The position numbers and the translations under genes are program-made. A model generated the notes under the pieces. The model saw only the letters and a program-made list of their open reading frames with translations. It had not been told where the DNA came from and did no database searches. Shown here in pieces: positions 38,576 through 48,079 of a DNA stretch of 64,000 nucleotides (position 1 is the stretch's first letter; each line of letters begins with the position of its first letter). The stretch spans positions 1 through 64,000 of the forward strand of contig NZ_PVNK01000207.1 of the NCBI RefSeq assembly GCF_002994615.1, in the 5' to 3' direction. The DNA is from Enhygromyxa salina. GTDB lineage: Bacteria; Myxococcota_A; Polyangia; Nannocystales; Nannocystaceae.

Positions 38576-40138
38576 ATGTCCGAGGTGCTCGAAGATCCGC
38601 CAGGTGAGCCGTCGGGTGACGCAGACGACCCCCGACGGGGCTCGAATTTGCTCCTGATCGGGATCCTCGCAGGGGTCGCGCTCGGCGCGGTCGCGGGCGG
38701 TCAGTGGCCCCAGTTCGGGCGCGGGGTCGAGTTCCTCGGCGAGGTGTTCCTGCACGCGCTCATGCTCATGGTCGTCCCGCTCGTGGTCTGCAGCATGGTC
38801 ATGGGCGTGGCCGCGTTCGGCGACGTGCGCAAGCTCGGCGGGATCGGGCTCGAGACGCTGGTCTACTACACGATCACGACGGCGCTCGCGGTCCTCGTCG
38901 GGCTCGTCGCCGTCAACCTGACGCGTCCAGGCGAGGGCGTGACGATCGGCGAGTCCGTCGCCGCGAGCTGGCGGATCGAAGACGACACCCTCGTGATCGA
39001 GGGCGGCGCCAAGCTCGAGAAGATCGACTATGACCACAAGTACCGGGTGGTCGTGCAGGGCCGCGCCAAGCCGGACGCGGAGGTTGAGACCTACCACGGT
39101 CGGATCCCCGAGTACGCGGCGGTGACCGAGACCGAGCTGCCGATCCAGCACTGGGAGCTCGCCGACGGCACGAGCGTGGCCCCGCCGGTCAGCGGCGAGC
39201 CCGGCCTCCAGCTCGAGCTCGCGAGGGCGCCAGTCCAGGACAAGACCATCCTCGAGGTCGTGCGCGAGGTCGTCGTCGGGCTCGTGCCCAAGAACCTGAT
39301 CATGGCCGCAGCCGAGACGCAGGTCCTGCCCGTGATCCTGTTCGCGCTCGCGCTCGGGGCCGTGCTGACGACCCTCGGCGAGCGCGGAGGTCACGTGATC
39401 CTGTTCTTCGACGGGCTCAACGAGGCGATCATGATCATGGTCCGCGGGATCATGTATTTTGCGCCGATCGGCATCTTCGCGCTCGTCGCCGGGAGGCTCG
39501 GCCGCGCCGGGGGCTTCGAGGGCTTCTTGCCCCAGCTGCGACAGATCGCCTGGTACGCAGGCACGGTCATCGGCGCCCTCGGCTTTCACGCGCTGATCGT
39601 GCTGCCCGCGCTGCTCTTGTTTGTCGGCAAGAAGAACCCGATCGCCTACGCGAGCGGCATGGTCACCGCGCTGATGACCGCGTTCTCGACCGCGTCGAGC
39701 GCCGCGACGCTGCCCCTGACCCTGCGCGGCGTGGCCAAAAATGGCGTGCGTGCCCGCGCGGCCAGCTTCGTGTGCCCGCTCGGCACCACGATCAACATGG
39801 ACGGCACGGCCATGTACGAGGCGGTCGCGGCCATGTTCATCGCTCAGGCCTACGGGATCGAGCTGACGATCGCCCACCAGGTCATCATCTTCTTGACCGC
39901 GACCCTCGCGGCGATCGGCGCCGCCGGGATCCCCGAGGCCGGGCTCGTGACGATGGTGATCGTGTTGAACGCGGTCAACCTCCCGACCGATGGGATCGTG
40001 CTGATCCTCGCGATCGACTGGTTCCTCGACCGCTGTCGGACGACGGTCAACGTGTGGGGCGACTCGATCGGCGCGGCCGTGATCGATCAGCTCGAGGGCT
40101 CGCCCGATCCGCCCGAGCTCCCCGCGGGCGCGACATGA
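38576..40138 (+). CDS. Dicarboxylate/amino acid:cation symporter with inserted loop
   Basis: 520 residues of the DAACS (GltP) family. It has the Ser-rich hairpin TAFSTASSAATLPLTL at about residue 366, the NMDGTAMYEAVAAMF motif at about 405, and AAGIPEAGLVTMVIVLNAVNLP before the last helices. Residues 128-220 form an extra soluble segment (VTIGESVAASWRIEDD...LELARAPVQ) between helix 3 and VLEVVREVVVGLVPKNLIMAA; most bacterial members lack it. It probably imports glutamate, aspartate or C4-dicarboxylates with H+ or Na+. The inserted loop faces outside by analogy with known structures. Confidence 0.92.
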   Translation: MSEVLEDPPGEPSGDADDPRRGSNLLLIGILAGVALGAVAGGQWPQFGRGVEFLGEVFLHALMLMVVPLVVCSMVMGVAAFGDVRKLGGIGLETLVYYTITTALAVLVGLVAVNLTRPGEGVTIGESVAASWRIEDDTLVIEGGAKLEKIDYDHKYRVVVQGRAKPDAEVETYHGRIPEYAAVTETELPIQHWELADGTSVAPPVSGEPGLQLELARAPVQDKTILEVVREVVVGLVPKNLIMAAAETQVLPVILFALALGAVLTTLGERGGHVILFFDGLNEAIMIMVRGIMYFAPIGIFALVAGRLGRAGGFEGFLPQLRQIAWYAGTVIGALGFHALIVLPALLLFVGKKNPIAYASGMVTALMTAFSTASSAATLPLTLRGVAKNGVRARAASFVCPLGTTINMDGTAMYEAVAAMFIAQAYGIELTIAHQVIIFLTATLAAIGAAGIPEAGLVTMVIVLNAVNLPTDGIVLILAIDWFLDRCRTTVNVWGDSIGAAVIDQLEGSPDPPELPAGAT

Positions 40139-40176
40139 GAGCCGCTCCCACTCGCCCGCGCGCCCCTCGAGGTCGC

Positions 40177-40201
40177 GGCACCTGTGGCTCCGGCAGGTGC
40201 C
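40177..40201. terminator. Hairpin downstream of symporter
   Basis: Perfect 8-bp stem GGCACCTG/CAGGTGCC with a nine-base loop, 38 bases after the symporter stop. No U-tract follows, so it is at best a weak or factor-assisted terminator. The rest of the 293-base gap (40139-40431) shows no gene. Confidence 0.4.
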
Positions 40202-40431
40202 CCAGCGGCCCGTGGCCAGGGTCCCGCCCGGGCTTGGTCCTCGTCCTGGTTGTGGAGCTTGTCGTAGGGAGCTCGTCACGTCGCGCGGTGCGGATCCAGG
40301 CCATCGCTTGCCTTCTCGCTGCGCGGCGGTGCTCGCGGTCGAACCAGATCTCGCGCAGTGCGCCGCCCCTCGCTTGGACAGCCCCGCGGGCAGCCCACGT
40401 CGGTGGACTCTGGTAGGCTCGGCCCTCAGCC

Positions 40432-40989
40432 ATGCAGCAGATTCAACGCACGATCGAGTCGCTCCAGGCCAAGGACGCCTGCCCTCGCCTCCACGTTGAC
40501 GTGACCCACGCGGACGCGGTGTGTCCAGACTTCGTGCGCGAGAAGTGGACCGAGCGACTCGTCATCGACCTCGACCCCAGCTACCCGCTGGAGCTCGAGT
40601 TCACCGCCCTCGGGGTCGAGGCCAACCTCTCGTTTGGCGGCTACGTGACCCGCTGCGTCTTCCCCTGGGCGGCGATCTATGTCGTCGCCGAGCGCGACAC
40701 GGGCCGCGGCCGCGTGTTCGAGGACCACGTCCCCGCGTCCTTGCGGGCCAAGCTGGCGCCGACCGCCGTCGACCCGAAGCTGACCAAGGCCACGGACAAG
40801 GATCGCGGCCGCGGCTCGCGTCGCCGCAAGCGTCGCCGCCCGGTCAAGGAGTCGCCGCCGGCCGTGGTCGGGCTCGCGGCGGCCGAGCACAGTGAAGGCG
40901 AGGACGAGGACGAGGGCGAGACCTCGGTCGATCAGGCCGAGGTCAAGACCCGCCGCGCGGCGTTCACCGTGATCGACGGGGGCAGCTGA
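40432..40989 (+). CDS. sspB: SspB-like ClpXP adaptor protein
   Basis: 185 residues. The N-terminal domain (about 15-105) contains RLHVDVTHADAVCPDFVREKW and LVIDLDPSYPLELEFT, then ANLSFGGYVTRCVFPWAAIYVV, the strands of the SspB/PF04386 fold that bind ssrA tags. A long charged linker with a basic run (SRRRKRRRP) and an acidic stretch ends in FTVIDGGS, a short hydrophobic tail in the place where SspB carries its ClpX-docking peptide. It should deliver tagged proteins to ClpXP. The next gene starts one base after its stop. Confidence 0.85.
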   Translation: MQQIQRTIESLQAKDACPRLHVDVTHADAVCPDFVREKWTERLVIDLDPSYPLELEFTALGVEANLSFGGYVTRCVFPWAAIYVVAERDTGRGRVFEDHVPASLRAKLAPTAVDPKLTKATDKDRGRGSRRRKRRRPVKESPPAVVGLAAAEHSEGEDEDEGETSVDQAEVKTRRAAFTVIDGGS

Positions 40990-40990
40990 G

Positions 40991-43069
40991 ATGATCGCGA
41001 GCTCGGTCGCGCTGAGTGTGATCCTGGCCGGATCACCGAGCACGGTCGAGCTGCGTCAGGCGGGCGGGCAGACCCAGATCGTCAAGCACACGCCGAGGGT
41101 CAACGGCTTGCCGGTCCGCGGCGCCTACGAGCTGTGGGCGACGGCAGCCGACGCCGCGTCCACGCGCGTCGCCGCGCGCGAGATCGGCTCGGTCCGCTCG
41201 TCGCCCGACGAGGCTCGGGTATCGGGCGATGACGCGCGCGCGCTCGCGGCCGCACGCTTTGGCTGGGCGCCCGATCGCCTCGAGCTCGAGCTGGTCTATC
41301 TGCGCCATCTCGACGCGGCGGTGTTGGCCTGGGAGGTCACCTCGCCCCTCGACCTGGACCCGGCCCCGGCCCGCGCGCGGGTCTGGCTGAGCGCGTCGAC
41401 GGGCGCGGTCTTGGCCCGGCGCTCGCTGACCTTCGACAGCGGCGCCCTCGTCTATCCCGAGAACCCGGCGTCCACGCCCACGCCGATCGAGATCGAATTC
41501 ACAACGATCGACGTCGCGGTCGCCGACGCGCCCCTGGCCTCACCGACGATCGACGTGCGCGGCTGCGTGGACGAGTCCGACGAGACCCCGCCGGGCTGGT
41601 GGACGCCGGGCCAGTGCTTTCCCTACGCCCGGGCTCGGTCCGACGCGAGCGGCGACTTCTTCGTGCCGCTGCCCAACATCGGGCTGATCGCCGACAACGA
41701 GGCGACCGACGACCTCTACGCCGAGGTCGCGGCCTACTACTACGTCGAGCAGTTCTTTGAGCGGATGAGCGAGCGCGGCCTCGACAGCGCGCGCTGCGAT
41801 CACTTCACGGTCGTCGTCAACCGCTACGCGCTCGACGAGGACGGTGAGCAGATCCCCCTGGGCGGAGCCAACTTCGTCGACGAGTGCGATCCCGAGCGGT
41901 CGCCCACGCTGATCATCGGCCAGGGTCGCTACGCCGACTACGCCTACGACGCCGACATCTTGTTTCACGAGATGGGCCACTCGGTCATTCAGCACCTCGC
42001 GCCCGACGGCCTCGCCGACCGCAGGTTCAGCCCGACCGGGATCGTGTCGGAGGCCGGGGCGCTCCACGAGGGGGTGGCCGACTACCTCGCGATGTCGCTC
42101 TCGGGGGATCCCGAGGTCGGCGAGTACATCGGGCGCTTCGGCGTGAGCGGCTCGACGCCCTACATCCGGACCGCGCTGCACGAGAAGGTCTGCCCCGACG
42201 ACCTGGTCGGGCAGTGGCACAGCGACGGGCTGATCGTCTCGGGGGCGCTGTGGGCGGCTCGCGCTCGGGTCGGCGTGGTGGTTGACGAGATCCTGCTCCA
42301 GACCCTCCCGCGCCTGCCGCCCGACGCGACGCTCGAAGACTTCGGCCGCGCGTACATGGCCGCCGCCGAGGCCTTCGTCGCCGCGGGGACCCTCGCCGAG
42401 CTCGACTACGAGCTGATCGAGCGCAGCTTGACCGGCCGGGGGCTGCTCGACTGCCCCCACATCATCGACGACCTCTCGCTCGCGACCAACGGCAAGCGCA
42501 TGGTCCTGATCGCCGCCGACGAGTCGATCGCCCCCTTCGCGCCGGGGCCCCTGCAGCTGCGCTACGAGGTCCCGCCCGGCGAGACCGAGGTCACCGTGTT
42601 CTTCACCATGAGCCTGAGCTCGGGCGAGGGGCCTCCGGCCGCGACCGTGCTCATGAAGATCGGCGGCGAGCCGATCACCTTCGAGTACGGGCTCGACGAC
42701 GAGGATGTGATCACGGTGACCGGCGATTGGGACCTCGCCGCCGAGGCCGAGCTGCTCAACGGTCATGACTTCATCGCTCGCGTCCCCGTTGCGCCGGGCG
42801 ACGTGCTCCACGTCGCCCTGGCCAACCGCACGGCCGGTGGGGTGTCGGTGTCCAACTTCTTCGTGGTCGCGAGCGACGTCGAGGCCGAGGTCGAGGGGCC
42901 CGGCTGCGGGTGCGTGAGCGCGGGCGGTGGCGCGGGGCCGTTTGGCGCGGGGCCGTTCGGGTGGATCGGGGGTCTCGCGCTGCTCCTGCTCGGCGGGCTC
43001 GGCCGTCGGCGGCGGGCCCGAGGCGTCGCCCCCACTTGCCGGCGAGAGCGGCTTCAGGCCCGGCGCTGA
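40991..43069 (+). CDS. Secreted M36/M4-like zinc metalloprotease with MYXO-CTERM tail
   Basis: 692 residues. An N-terminal propeptide resembles FTP/PepSY (VNGLPVRGAYELW, FGWAPDRLELELVYL). The catalytic part has ILFHEMGHSVIQH with the third zinc ligand in EAGALHEGVADYLA, a gluzincin arrangement. A beta-rich domain follows, then GCGCVSAGGG, a membrane helix and RRRRARG, the MYXO-CTERM sorting pattern for surface anchoring. It probably degrades external protein and matures by self-cleavage. The short N-terminal signal MIASSVALSVILAG is less typical than elsewhere in the window. Confidence 0.85.
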   Translation: MIASSVALSVILAGSPSTVELRQAGGQTQIVKHTPRVNGLPVRGAYELWATAADAASTRVAAREIGSVRSSPDEARVSGDDARALAAARFGWAPDRLELELVYLRHLDAAVLAWEVTSPLDLDPAPARARVWLSASTGAVLARRSLTFDSGALVYPENPASTPTPIEIEFTTIDVAVADAPLASPTIDVRGCVDESDETPPGWWTPGQCFPYARARSDASGDFFVPLPNIGLIADNEATDDLYAEVAAYYYVEQFFERMSERGLDSARCDHFTVVVNRYALDEDGEQIPLGGANFVDECDPERSPTLIIGQGRYADYAYDADILFHEMGHSVIQHLAPDGLADRRFSPTGIVSEAGALHEGVADYLAMSLSGDPEVGEYIGRFGVSGSTPYIRTALHEKVCPDDLVGQWHSDGLIVSGALWAARARVGVVVDEILLQTLPRLPPDATLEDFGRAYMAAAEAFVAAGTLAELDYELIERSLTGRGLLDCPHIIDDLSLATNGKRMVLIAADESIAPFAPGPLQLRYEVPPGETEVTVFFTMSLSSGEGPPAATVLMKIGGEPITFEYGLDDEDVITVTGDWDLAAEAELLNGHDFIARVPVAPGDVLHVALANRTAGGVSVSNFFVVASDVEAEVEGPGCGCVSAGGGAGPFGAGPFGWIGGLALLLLGGLGRRRRARGVAPTCRRERLQARR

Positions 43070-43074
43070 CCGGC

Positions 43075-44034
43075 TCAGTCCGGCTCGGGTTCGTTGGGCA
43101 GGACCACGACCGGATCGGGCTTCGCCGGCCCATGGGGGAGCTCGCGGCCGCCGTGGGTGCCGTCGCTGTAGGGCGGGACCAGCTGCGTGTACGACTCCTG
43201 GCCCCGGGCGAGGTTGTCGAGCCCGATCTTGGCGACCAGCGAGACGATGTTGCAGTGCCCGACCTCGTTACCCGACCTCGACCCGCGGCGTCCGATGTAG
43301 GCCAAGTTGTCGCTCTTTTGTGAGTAGTCGTAGTCGTAGCAGGTCGTGTTCTCGCCGCAGACGGGGGCCGGGCTGAGCCACGGGCCGCCCTCGAACGCCG
43401 CCGAGCAGTCGCCCGCGGGGCTCTTGGTCTGGCGGTAGATGAAGGCCTTGCGCACGTTGTCTGCGATCTGGAGCTGCGCTCGGTCCGGGCCGGGCTCGGC
43501 AAAGTAGGGGGCGATCGCGAGGAGCCGATCAACCTCGGCGCGGTCGGCGTTCACGCGCGCGTCGCCGGCGAGCGCCCGGGGCAGCGCGTCGCTGACGATC
43601 ACCGCCCCCGTCGACCACCCGGCGAGGCCTACGGAGCAGCTGGGATCCTTCTCATCGACCTTGCCGTCCTCGTTCTGATCGAGGGTCCCGATCATCCCGT
43701 CGAGCCCGGTCTGCCACTGCTCGCTCGTCCACACGGTGGCGCAGCGCTCGCCTTCACAGCGCTGGACGATCCCAGGCGAGCGCCGACACAGCTCGGCGAG
43801 GTCGCGGTTGGCCACGCTGTCGAGCTCGCCCGGCCCGGCGACGCACAGGGTCCGGCGACAGCTTCGGCCCTCGGTGTTGGCCAGCTCGACCCGCACGCCA
43901 GCGGGCAGCGGCTCGGCGCTGGGCGCCTCTTTGGTCGCGGGCTCGGCCGCGGGCGACTTCTTGGGTGGCTCGGGGGTTTGCTTGCAGCCGGCGACGAGGG
44001 AGACAAGACAAGAGGCGACGATCAGCTCTCGCAC
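43075..44034 (-). CDS. Lipoprotein with hydrolase-like GxSxG segment
   Basis: 319 residues. The lipobox LVAGC is followed by a Pro/Glu/Ala linker. An EF-hand-like loop DQNEDGKVDEKD is visible at about residue 118, then GLAGWSTGAVIVSDALP, which contains a GxSxG nucleophile-elbow-like pattern. A distal VGHCNIVSLV could supply His. This loosely resembles alpha/beta hydrolases, but no full fold is evident. It carries about ten Cys. Convergent with the protease gene. Confidence 0.6.
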   Translation of the reverse strand: MRELIVASCLVSLVAGCKQTPEPPKKSPAAEPATKEAPSAEPLPAGVRVELANTEGRSCRRTLCVAGPGELDSVANRDLAELCRRSPGIVQRCEGERCATVWTSEQWQTGLDGMIGTLDQNEDGKVDEKDPSCSVGLAGWSTGAVIVSDALPRALAGDARVNADRAEVDRLLAIAPYFAEPGPDRAQLQIADNVRKAFIYRQTKSPAGDCSAAFEGGPWLSPAPVCGENTTCYDYDYSQKSDNLAYIGRRGSRSGNEVGHCNIVSLVAKIGLDNLARGQESYTQLVPPYSDGTHGGRELPHGPAKPDPVVVLPNEPEPD

Positions 44035-44149
44035 CGCCCCAGTCTAGCGGATCGCGGCTGCCGCGGTGCTCGCAGGCTGCCGAAGAGCCCCGCGCGGCCT
44101 CGAAGGCCAGGGACGCACTCTGGGCCGCGCTGGTTTGTTGGGCGGCCCG

Positions 44150-44169
44150 CTAGCAGCCCGGGGTGCTAG
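44150..44169 (-). mobile_element. Solo 20-bp CTAG palindrome
   Basis: CTAGCAGCCCGGGGTGCTAG, the outer end of the 166-bp element closed directly onto a second CTAG. It is a near-perfect palindrome with one mismatched pair. Its right CTAG supplies the TAG stop codon of the M28 peptidase gene. An identical 20-mer lies at 57139-57158. Confidence 0.75.
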
Positions 44170-46013
44170 CGCGAGCGTGGGGCCGCGGGGACCAGCTCCC
44201 CGGTTTGGATGGCGCCGTCGCGCTCCCACTCGATCTCGACGGCCACGCCGGGCTCGAGCTCGCCGAAGCAGGCCATGTAGTCGTCGATGTTGTGGATCTC
44301 GCGCGCGCCGATCCGCTTGATCACGTCGCCCTTTTGCAGGCCCGCGGCCGCAGCGGGGCCCCCGTCACGCACGCCGTCGATCCCCATGCCGTCGACGTCA
44401 CGGCCGTAGTCGGGCATCGTCCCGAGCGAGACGCGGAACTTGGTCCGGCCCTGGCTCGGGCGCTCGACCTTCACGTAGGTCAGCGGATCGCAGCGCTCGA
44501 GCAGCCCGAGCACGATGCGGCCCGCGAGCTCGCCGACCTCCGCGGCCCCGTCGCTGTCGAGCTTGTCGAGGTCGTCGCTCGGCTTGTGATAGTCGTCGTG
44601 GGCCCCGGTGAAGAAGTGCAGGACCGGGACGCCCTCCGCGTAGAACGAGGCGTGGTCCGAGGGGCCCCAGCCGTCGGCCATGCCCGCGAGGCGCAGCCGC
44701 CCGACGAGCGCTTCACCCTCGCCGGCTTCGGTTTCGGTTTCGGTTTCGGCTTTGGCAACGCCGCCGCCGCCGTTGGCTCGCTCGAGCAGCGCTGGCCACT
44801 CTTGCGCGGTCCCGGTCCCGTTGACGAGCAGGCTCTCGTTGTCGCGCAGGCGCCCGACCATGTCGAAGTTGAGCATCGCGAGGATCCGCGCGCGCTCGGA
44901 CGCGTCGAGGGCCTCGACCATGTGCTTGCTGCCGAGCAGGCCCATCTCTTCGGCGCCGAAGGTCACGAACACGAGGTCGTGGGGGCGGTGCTCGGGCCCG
45001 AGCGCGGCGAAGGCCTCGGCGAGCTCGAGCACGACCGCGACCCCCGAGGCGTTGTCGTCGGCGCCGTTGTGCACGGCGTGCTCGCCGGGCGCGAGCGAGC
45101 TGCTGGTCCCGAGCCCGAGGTGATCCATGTGCGCGCCGATGATCACCCGCTTGCGCGTGTCTGCGGGCGCGCTGCCCGGGAGCACGCCGATCACGTTGGC
45201 GGTGCCGAGCACGACGGGCTCGATCGGCGTGTGCAGCTCGAGCGCGCGTCGGCTGGTCGCGCCGAGCTTGGGCGGGGCCTCGCCGCGGGCTCGCAGGGCC
45301 TTGCGCAGGGCCTCGTTGCCGGACTTGCCCACGAACACCGCGGGGATCTCGAGCTCGCTGAACTGGCCGTGGTTGGGCCACGGGCTGTCGCTGTCGGGGT
45401 CCCACAGGACCAGGCCCACGGCGCCGCGATCGCGCGCGGCGATCAGCTTGCCCTGGGGTCGGGTCTTGGCCGCGGGCGCGTGGGGATCGGCGCTGCCGAC
45501 CAGCGCGACCGCGATCGCGCCGTCGAGCTCGATCTTGGCGAAGTCGCCGGGGTCGTCGCCCTCACCGGTGACGCCGTGGCCGACGAACACGAGCTTGGCC
45601 GAGACCGCGGTCTCACCGGTGTCGTGGCCGAAGGGCACGATCGCGTGGGGGATGTCGCCGAGGCGGCTGGCCTGGCCCTCGCGCAGGCGCGCGCCGTCGC
45701 CGACCTCGAAGCGCTGGACGAACTCACCCGCGCCCGCGCCCGGCTCGAGGCCGACGGCTTCCATGCGCGCGATGACCCAGGCCTGGACGCGGGCGTCGGC
45801 CTCGGTGCCTGGCGGCCGGCCCTGCTGGGCGTCGTCGGCCAGGAACGCGACCGCCTCATGAATGTCTTGGGCCGACAGCTCGGGCGCCGTCGGTGGCTGC
45901 GGGGTGTCGACCGCGACCTCGCTCGGTACGACCGGCGCGGGCGTGGGGTCGGCGCAGGCGGTCGCGGCGAGGATGAGGGGCAGCGCGAGCGCGGGGACGG
46001 GGGACCGACGCAT
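44166..46013 (-). CDS. Lipoprotein M28 aminopeptidase with PA and PDZ domains
   Basis: 615 residues. The lipobox AATAC is followed by a Pro-rich linker. A PA domain is inserted at about residues 130-250. The M28 catalytic core has zinc ligands in IIGAHMDHLGLG and HNGADDNASGVAVVLELAEAF, FVTFGAEEMGLLGSKHMV with the catalytic Glu pair, LNFDMVGRL, and the final His in HKPSDDLDKL. A PDZ domain closes the protein (about 520-605). It should trim peptides outside the cytoplasm. Its stop codon is contributed by the solo CTAG palindrome, so the original C-terminus may have been slightly longer. Confidence 0.92.
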   Translation of the reverse strand: MRRSPVPALALPLILAATACADPTPAPVVPSEVAVDTPQPPTAPELSAQDIHEAVAFLADDAQQGRPPGTEADARVQAWVIARMEAVGLEPGAGAGEFVQRFEVGDGARLREGQASRLGDIPHAIVPFGHDTGETAVSAKLVFVGHGVTGEGDDPGDFAKIELDGAIAVALVGSADPHAPAAKTRPQGKLIAARDRGAVGLVLWDPDSDSPWPNHGQFSELEIPAVFVGKSGNEALRKALRARGEAPPKLGATSRRALELHTPIEPVVLGTANVIGVLPGSAPADTRKRVIIGAHMDHLGLGTSSSLAPGEHAVHNGADDNASGVAVVLELAEAFAALGPEHRPHDLVFVTFGAEEMGLLGSKHMVEALDASERARILAMLNFDMVGRLRDNESLLVNGTGTAQEWPALLERANGGGGVAKAETETETEAGEGEALVGRLRLAGMADGWGPSDHASFYAEGVPVLHFFTGAHDDYHKPSDDLDKLDSDGAAEVGELAGRIVLGLLERCDPLTYVKVERPSQGRTKFRVSLGTMPDYGRDVDGMGIDGVRDGGPAAAAGLQKGDVIKRIGAREIHNIDDYMACFGELEPGVAVEIEWERDGAIQTGELVPAAPRSR

Positions 46014-46060
46014 GGCCGGACCGTACCCCGTCGCTCGCTTCGATCAAGCGACCCCCGGAC

Positions 46061-46669
<609 letters not shown>

Positions 46670-46781
46670 GCTGGGATTGCTCCGGTCGATGCACACGGTG
46701 CCAGGCCCGCGCGCCCGCGGTCGAGCGCCCAGTCGGAGCAAAAACGGAGAAAATTCGTGTGCGGGCGCACTGCCTGACCGG

Positions 46782-48017
46782 CTACGACCCGAGCAGCCGC
46801 CGCAGCTGATCGACGTCGGAGAAGGGCAGGGTGCGGCCGCGGACGACCTGCCCGGTCTCGTGGCCCTTGCCCGCGACCACGACCACGTCGCCGGGCCCGG
46901 CCTCGTGGACGGCGAGCTCGATCGCGCGCGCGCGGTCGAGCTCGACGAGGACCCGAGCGCTGCCCTGGCGCAGCCCGGCGAGCAGCATGTCCGCGATCGC
47001 CTGGGGGTCTTCGCTGCGCGGGTTGTCGCTCGTGACGATCGCGAGCTCGGCGCCCGCGCCCACGACCGCGCCCATCGGCTCGCGCTTGTCCGCGCTCGCG
47101 TCCCCGCCCGCACCGAAGACCACGATCACGCGGCCTTCGGAGCCGGCGAGCTCGCGGGCCGTCGCGCAGCTGCGCGTGAGCGCGTCGGGGCTGTGGGCGT
47201 AGTCGACGGCGATGACCGGGCGCGCCTCGCCGTGATCGAGGATCTCGAAGCGGCCCGGAACCCCGGGGCAGCTCGCGATCCCGCGGGTCACGGCCTCGCC
47301 CGGGAGGCCGGCGGCGAGGCCGGCGAGCGCGGCCGCGAGCGCGTTCTCGGCGAAGACCTCGCCGACCATCCGCGTGCGTAGCTCGCCGCCGAGCGCCTCG
47401 GCGAGCGGCGAGGGGAGCAGCTCGACGTGGGTCCCGGCAGCCGTGACCTCGACGCGCGCGGCCTCGAGATCGGCGTCGTGGAGCTTGGGCCCGCGCGAGG
47501 GCGCCGCGAACCACCGCCGCGTGACGTCGCCGGGCGTGGCCTGGTCGATGAACAGCGCGAAGGGATCGGCGGCGTTGAGCACCGCCGTCTGCCCCGGCCC
47601 GAGGTGCACGAAGAGCTGGGCCTTGGCCGCGAGGTAGTGCTCCCAGGTACCGTGGGTCTTCAGGTGATCCGGCGAGAGGTTGGTGAACACGCCGAGGTCG
47701 AAGCGCCACGCTCGCGCGTAGCCCTGGGCGAGCCCGCGGCTGGTCGCCTCGAGCACCGCGTGACGACAGCCGCGCTCGGCCGCGAGCTGCAGGGTCGCCA
47801 GGAAGTCCTGGTAGCTCTTGCCCCGCGCGAGGGCCTCGCCGTCGAGATCGACGCCCACGGTCCCGATCCGCAGCGTCGAGTGACCCGCGGCCGCGACCGC
47901 GGCGGCCAGCAGGTGCGTGGTCGAGGTCTTGCCGTTGGTCCCGGTCACGCCGAAGGTGAACATGTCCTCGGCCCACGAAGCCGCGGGCGGGACCGGTCGG
48001 GGCGCTGTCTCGCTCAC
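46782..48017 (-). CDS. MurE-like UDP-MurNAc-peptide ligase without the N-terminal domain
   Basis: About 411 residues from a GTG. The ATP-binding loop GVTGTNGKTSTTHLL occurs only 20 residues from the start, where full MurE has about 90-110 residues of UDP-binding domain. Downstream are EATSRGLAQG, FTNLSPDHLKTHG, the central YAHSPDAL and IVTSDNPRSEDPQAI. The DNPR motif is linked to meso-diaminopimelate use in MurE. It is either a specialised Mur ligase relative or MurE with a lost domain. It stands alone, away from a dcw cluster, favouring the first. Confidence 0.78.
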   Translation of the reverse strand: MSETAPRPVPPAASWAEDMFTFGVTGTNGKTSTTHLLAAAVAAAGHSTLRIGTVGVDLDGEALARGKSYQDFLATLQLAAERGCRHAVLEATSRGLAQGYARAWRFDLGVFTNLSPDHLKTHGTWEHYLAAKAQLFVHLGPGQTAVLNAADPFALFIDQATPGDVTRRWFAAPSRGPKLHDADLEAARVEVTAAGTHVELLPSPLAEALGGELRTRMVGEVFAENALAAALAGLAAGLPGEAVTRGIASCPGVPGRFEILDHGEARPVIAVDYAHSPDALTRSCATARELAGSEGRVIVVFGAGGDASADKREPMGAVVGAGAELAIVTSDNPRSEDPQAIADMLLAGLRQGSARVLVELDRARAIELAVHEAGPGDVVVVAGKGHETGQVVRGRTLPFSDVDQLRRLLGS

Positions 48018-48079
48018 TGGGGGCAAGTTAGCAGCCTGGCGGTGCGCGAAACCACGCGACGCTGGGGAATCCTGCGCAC

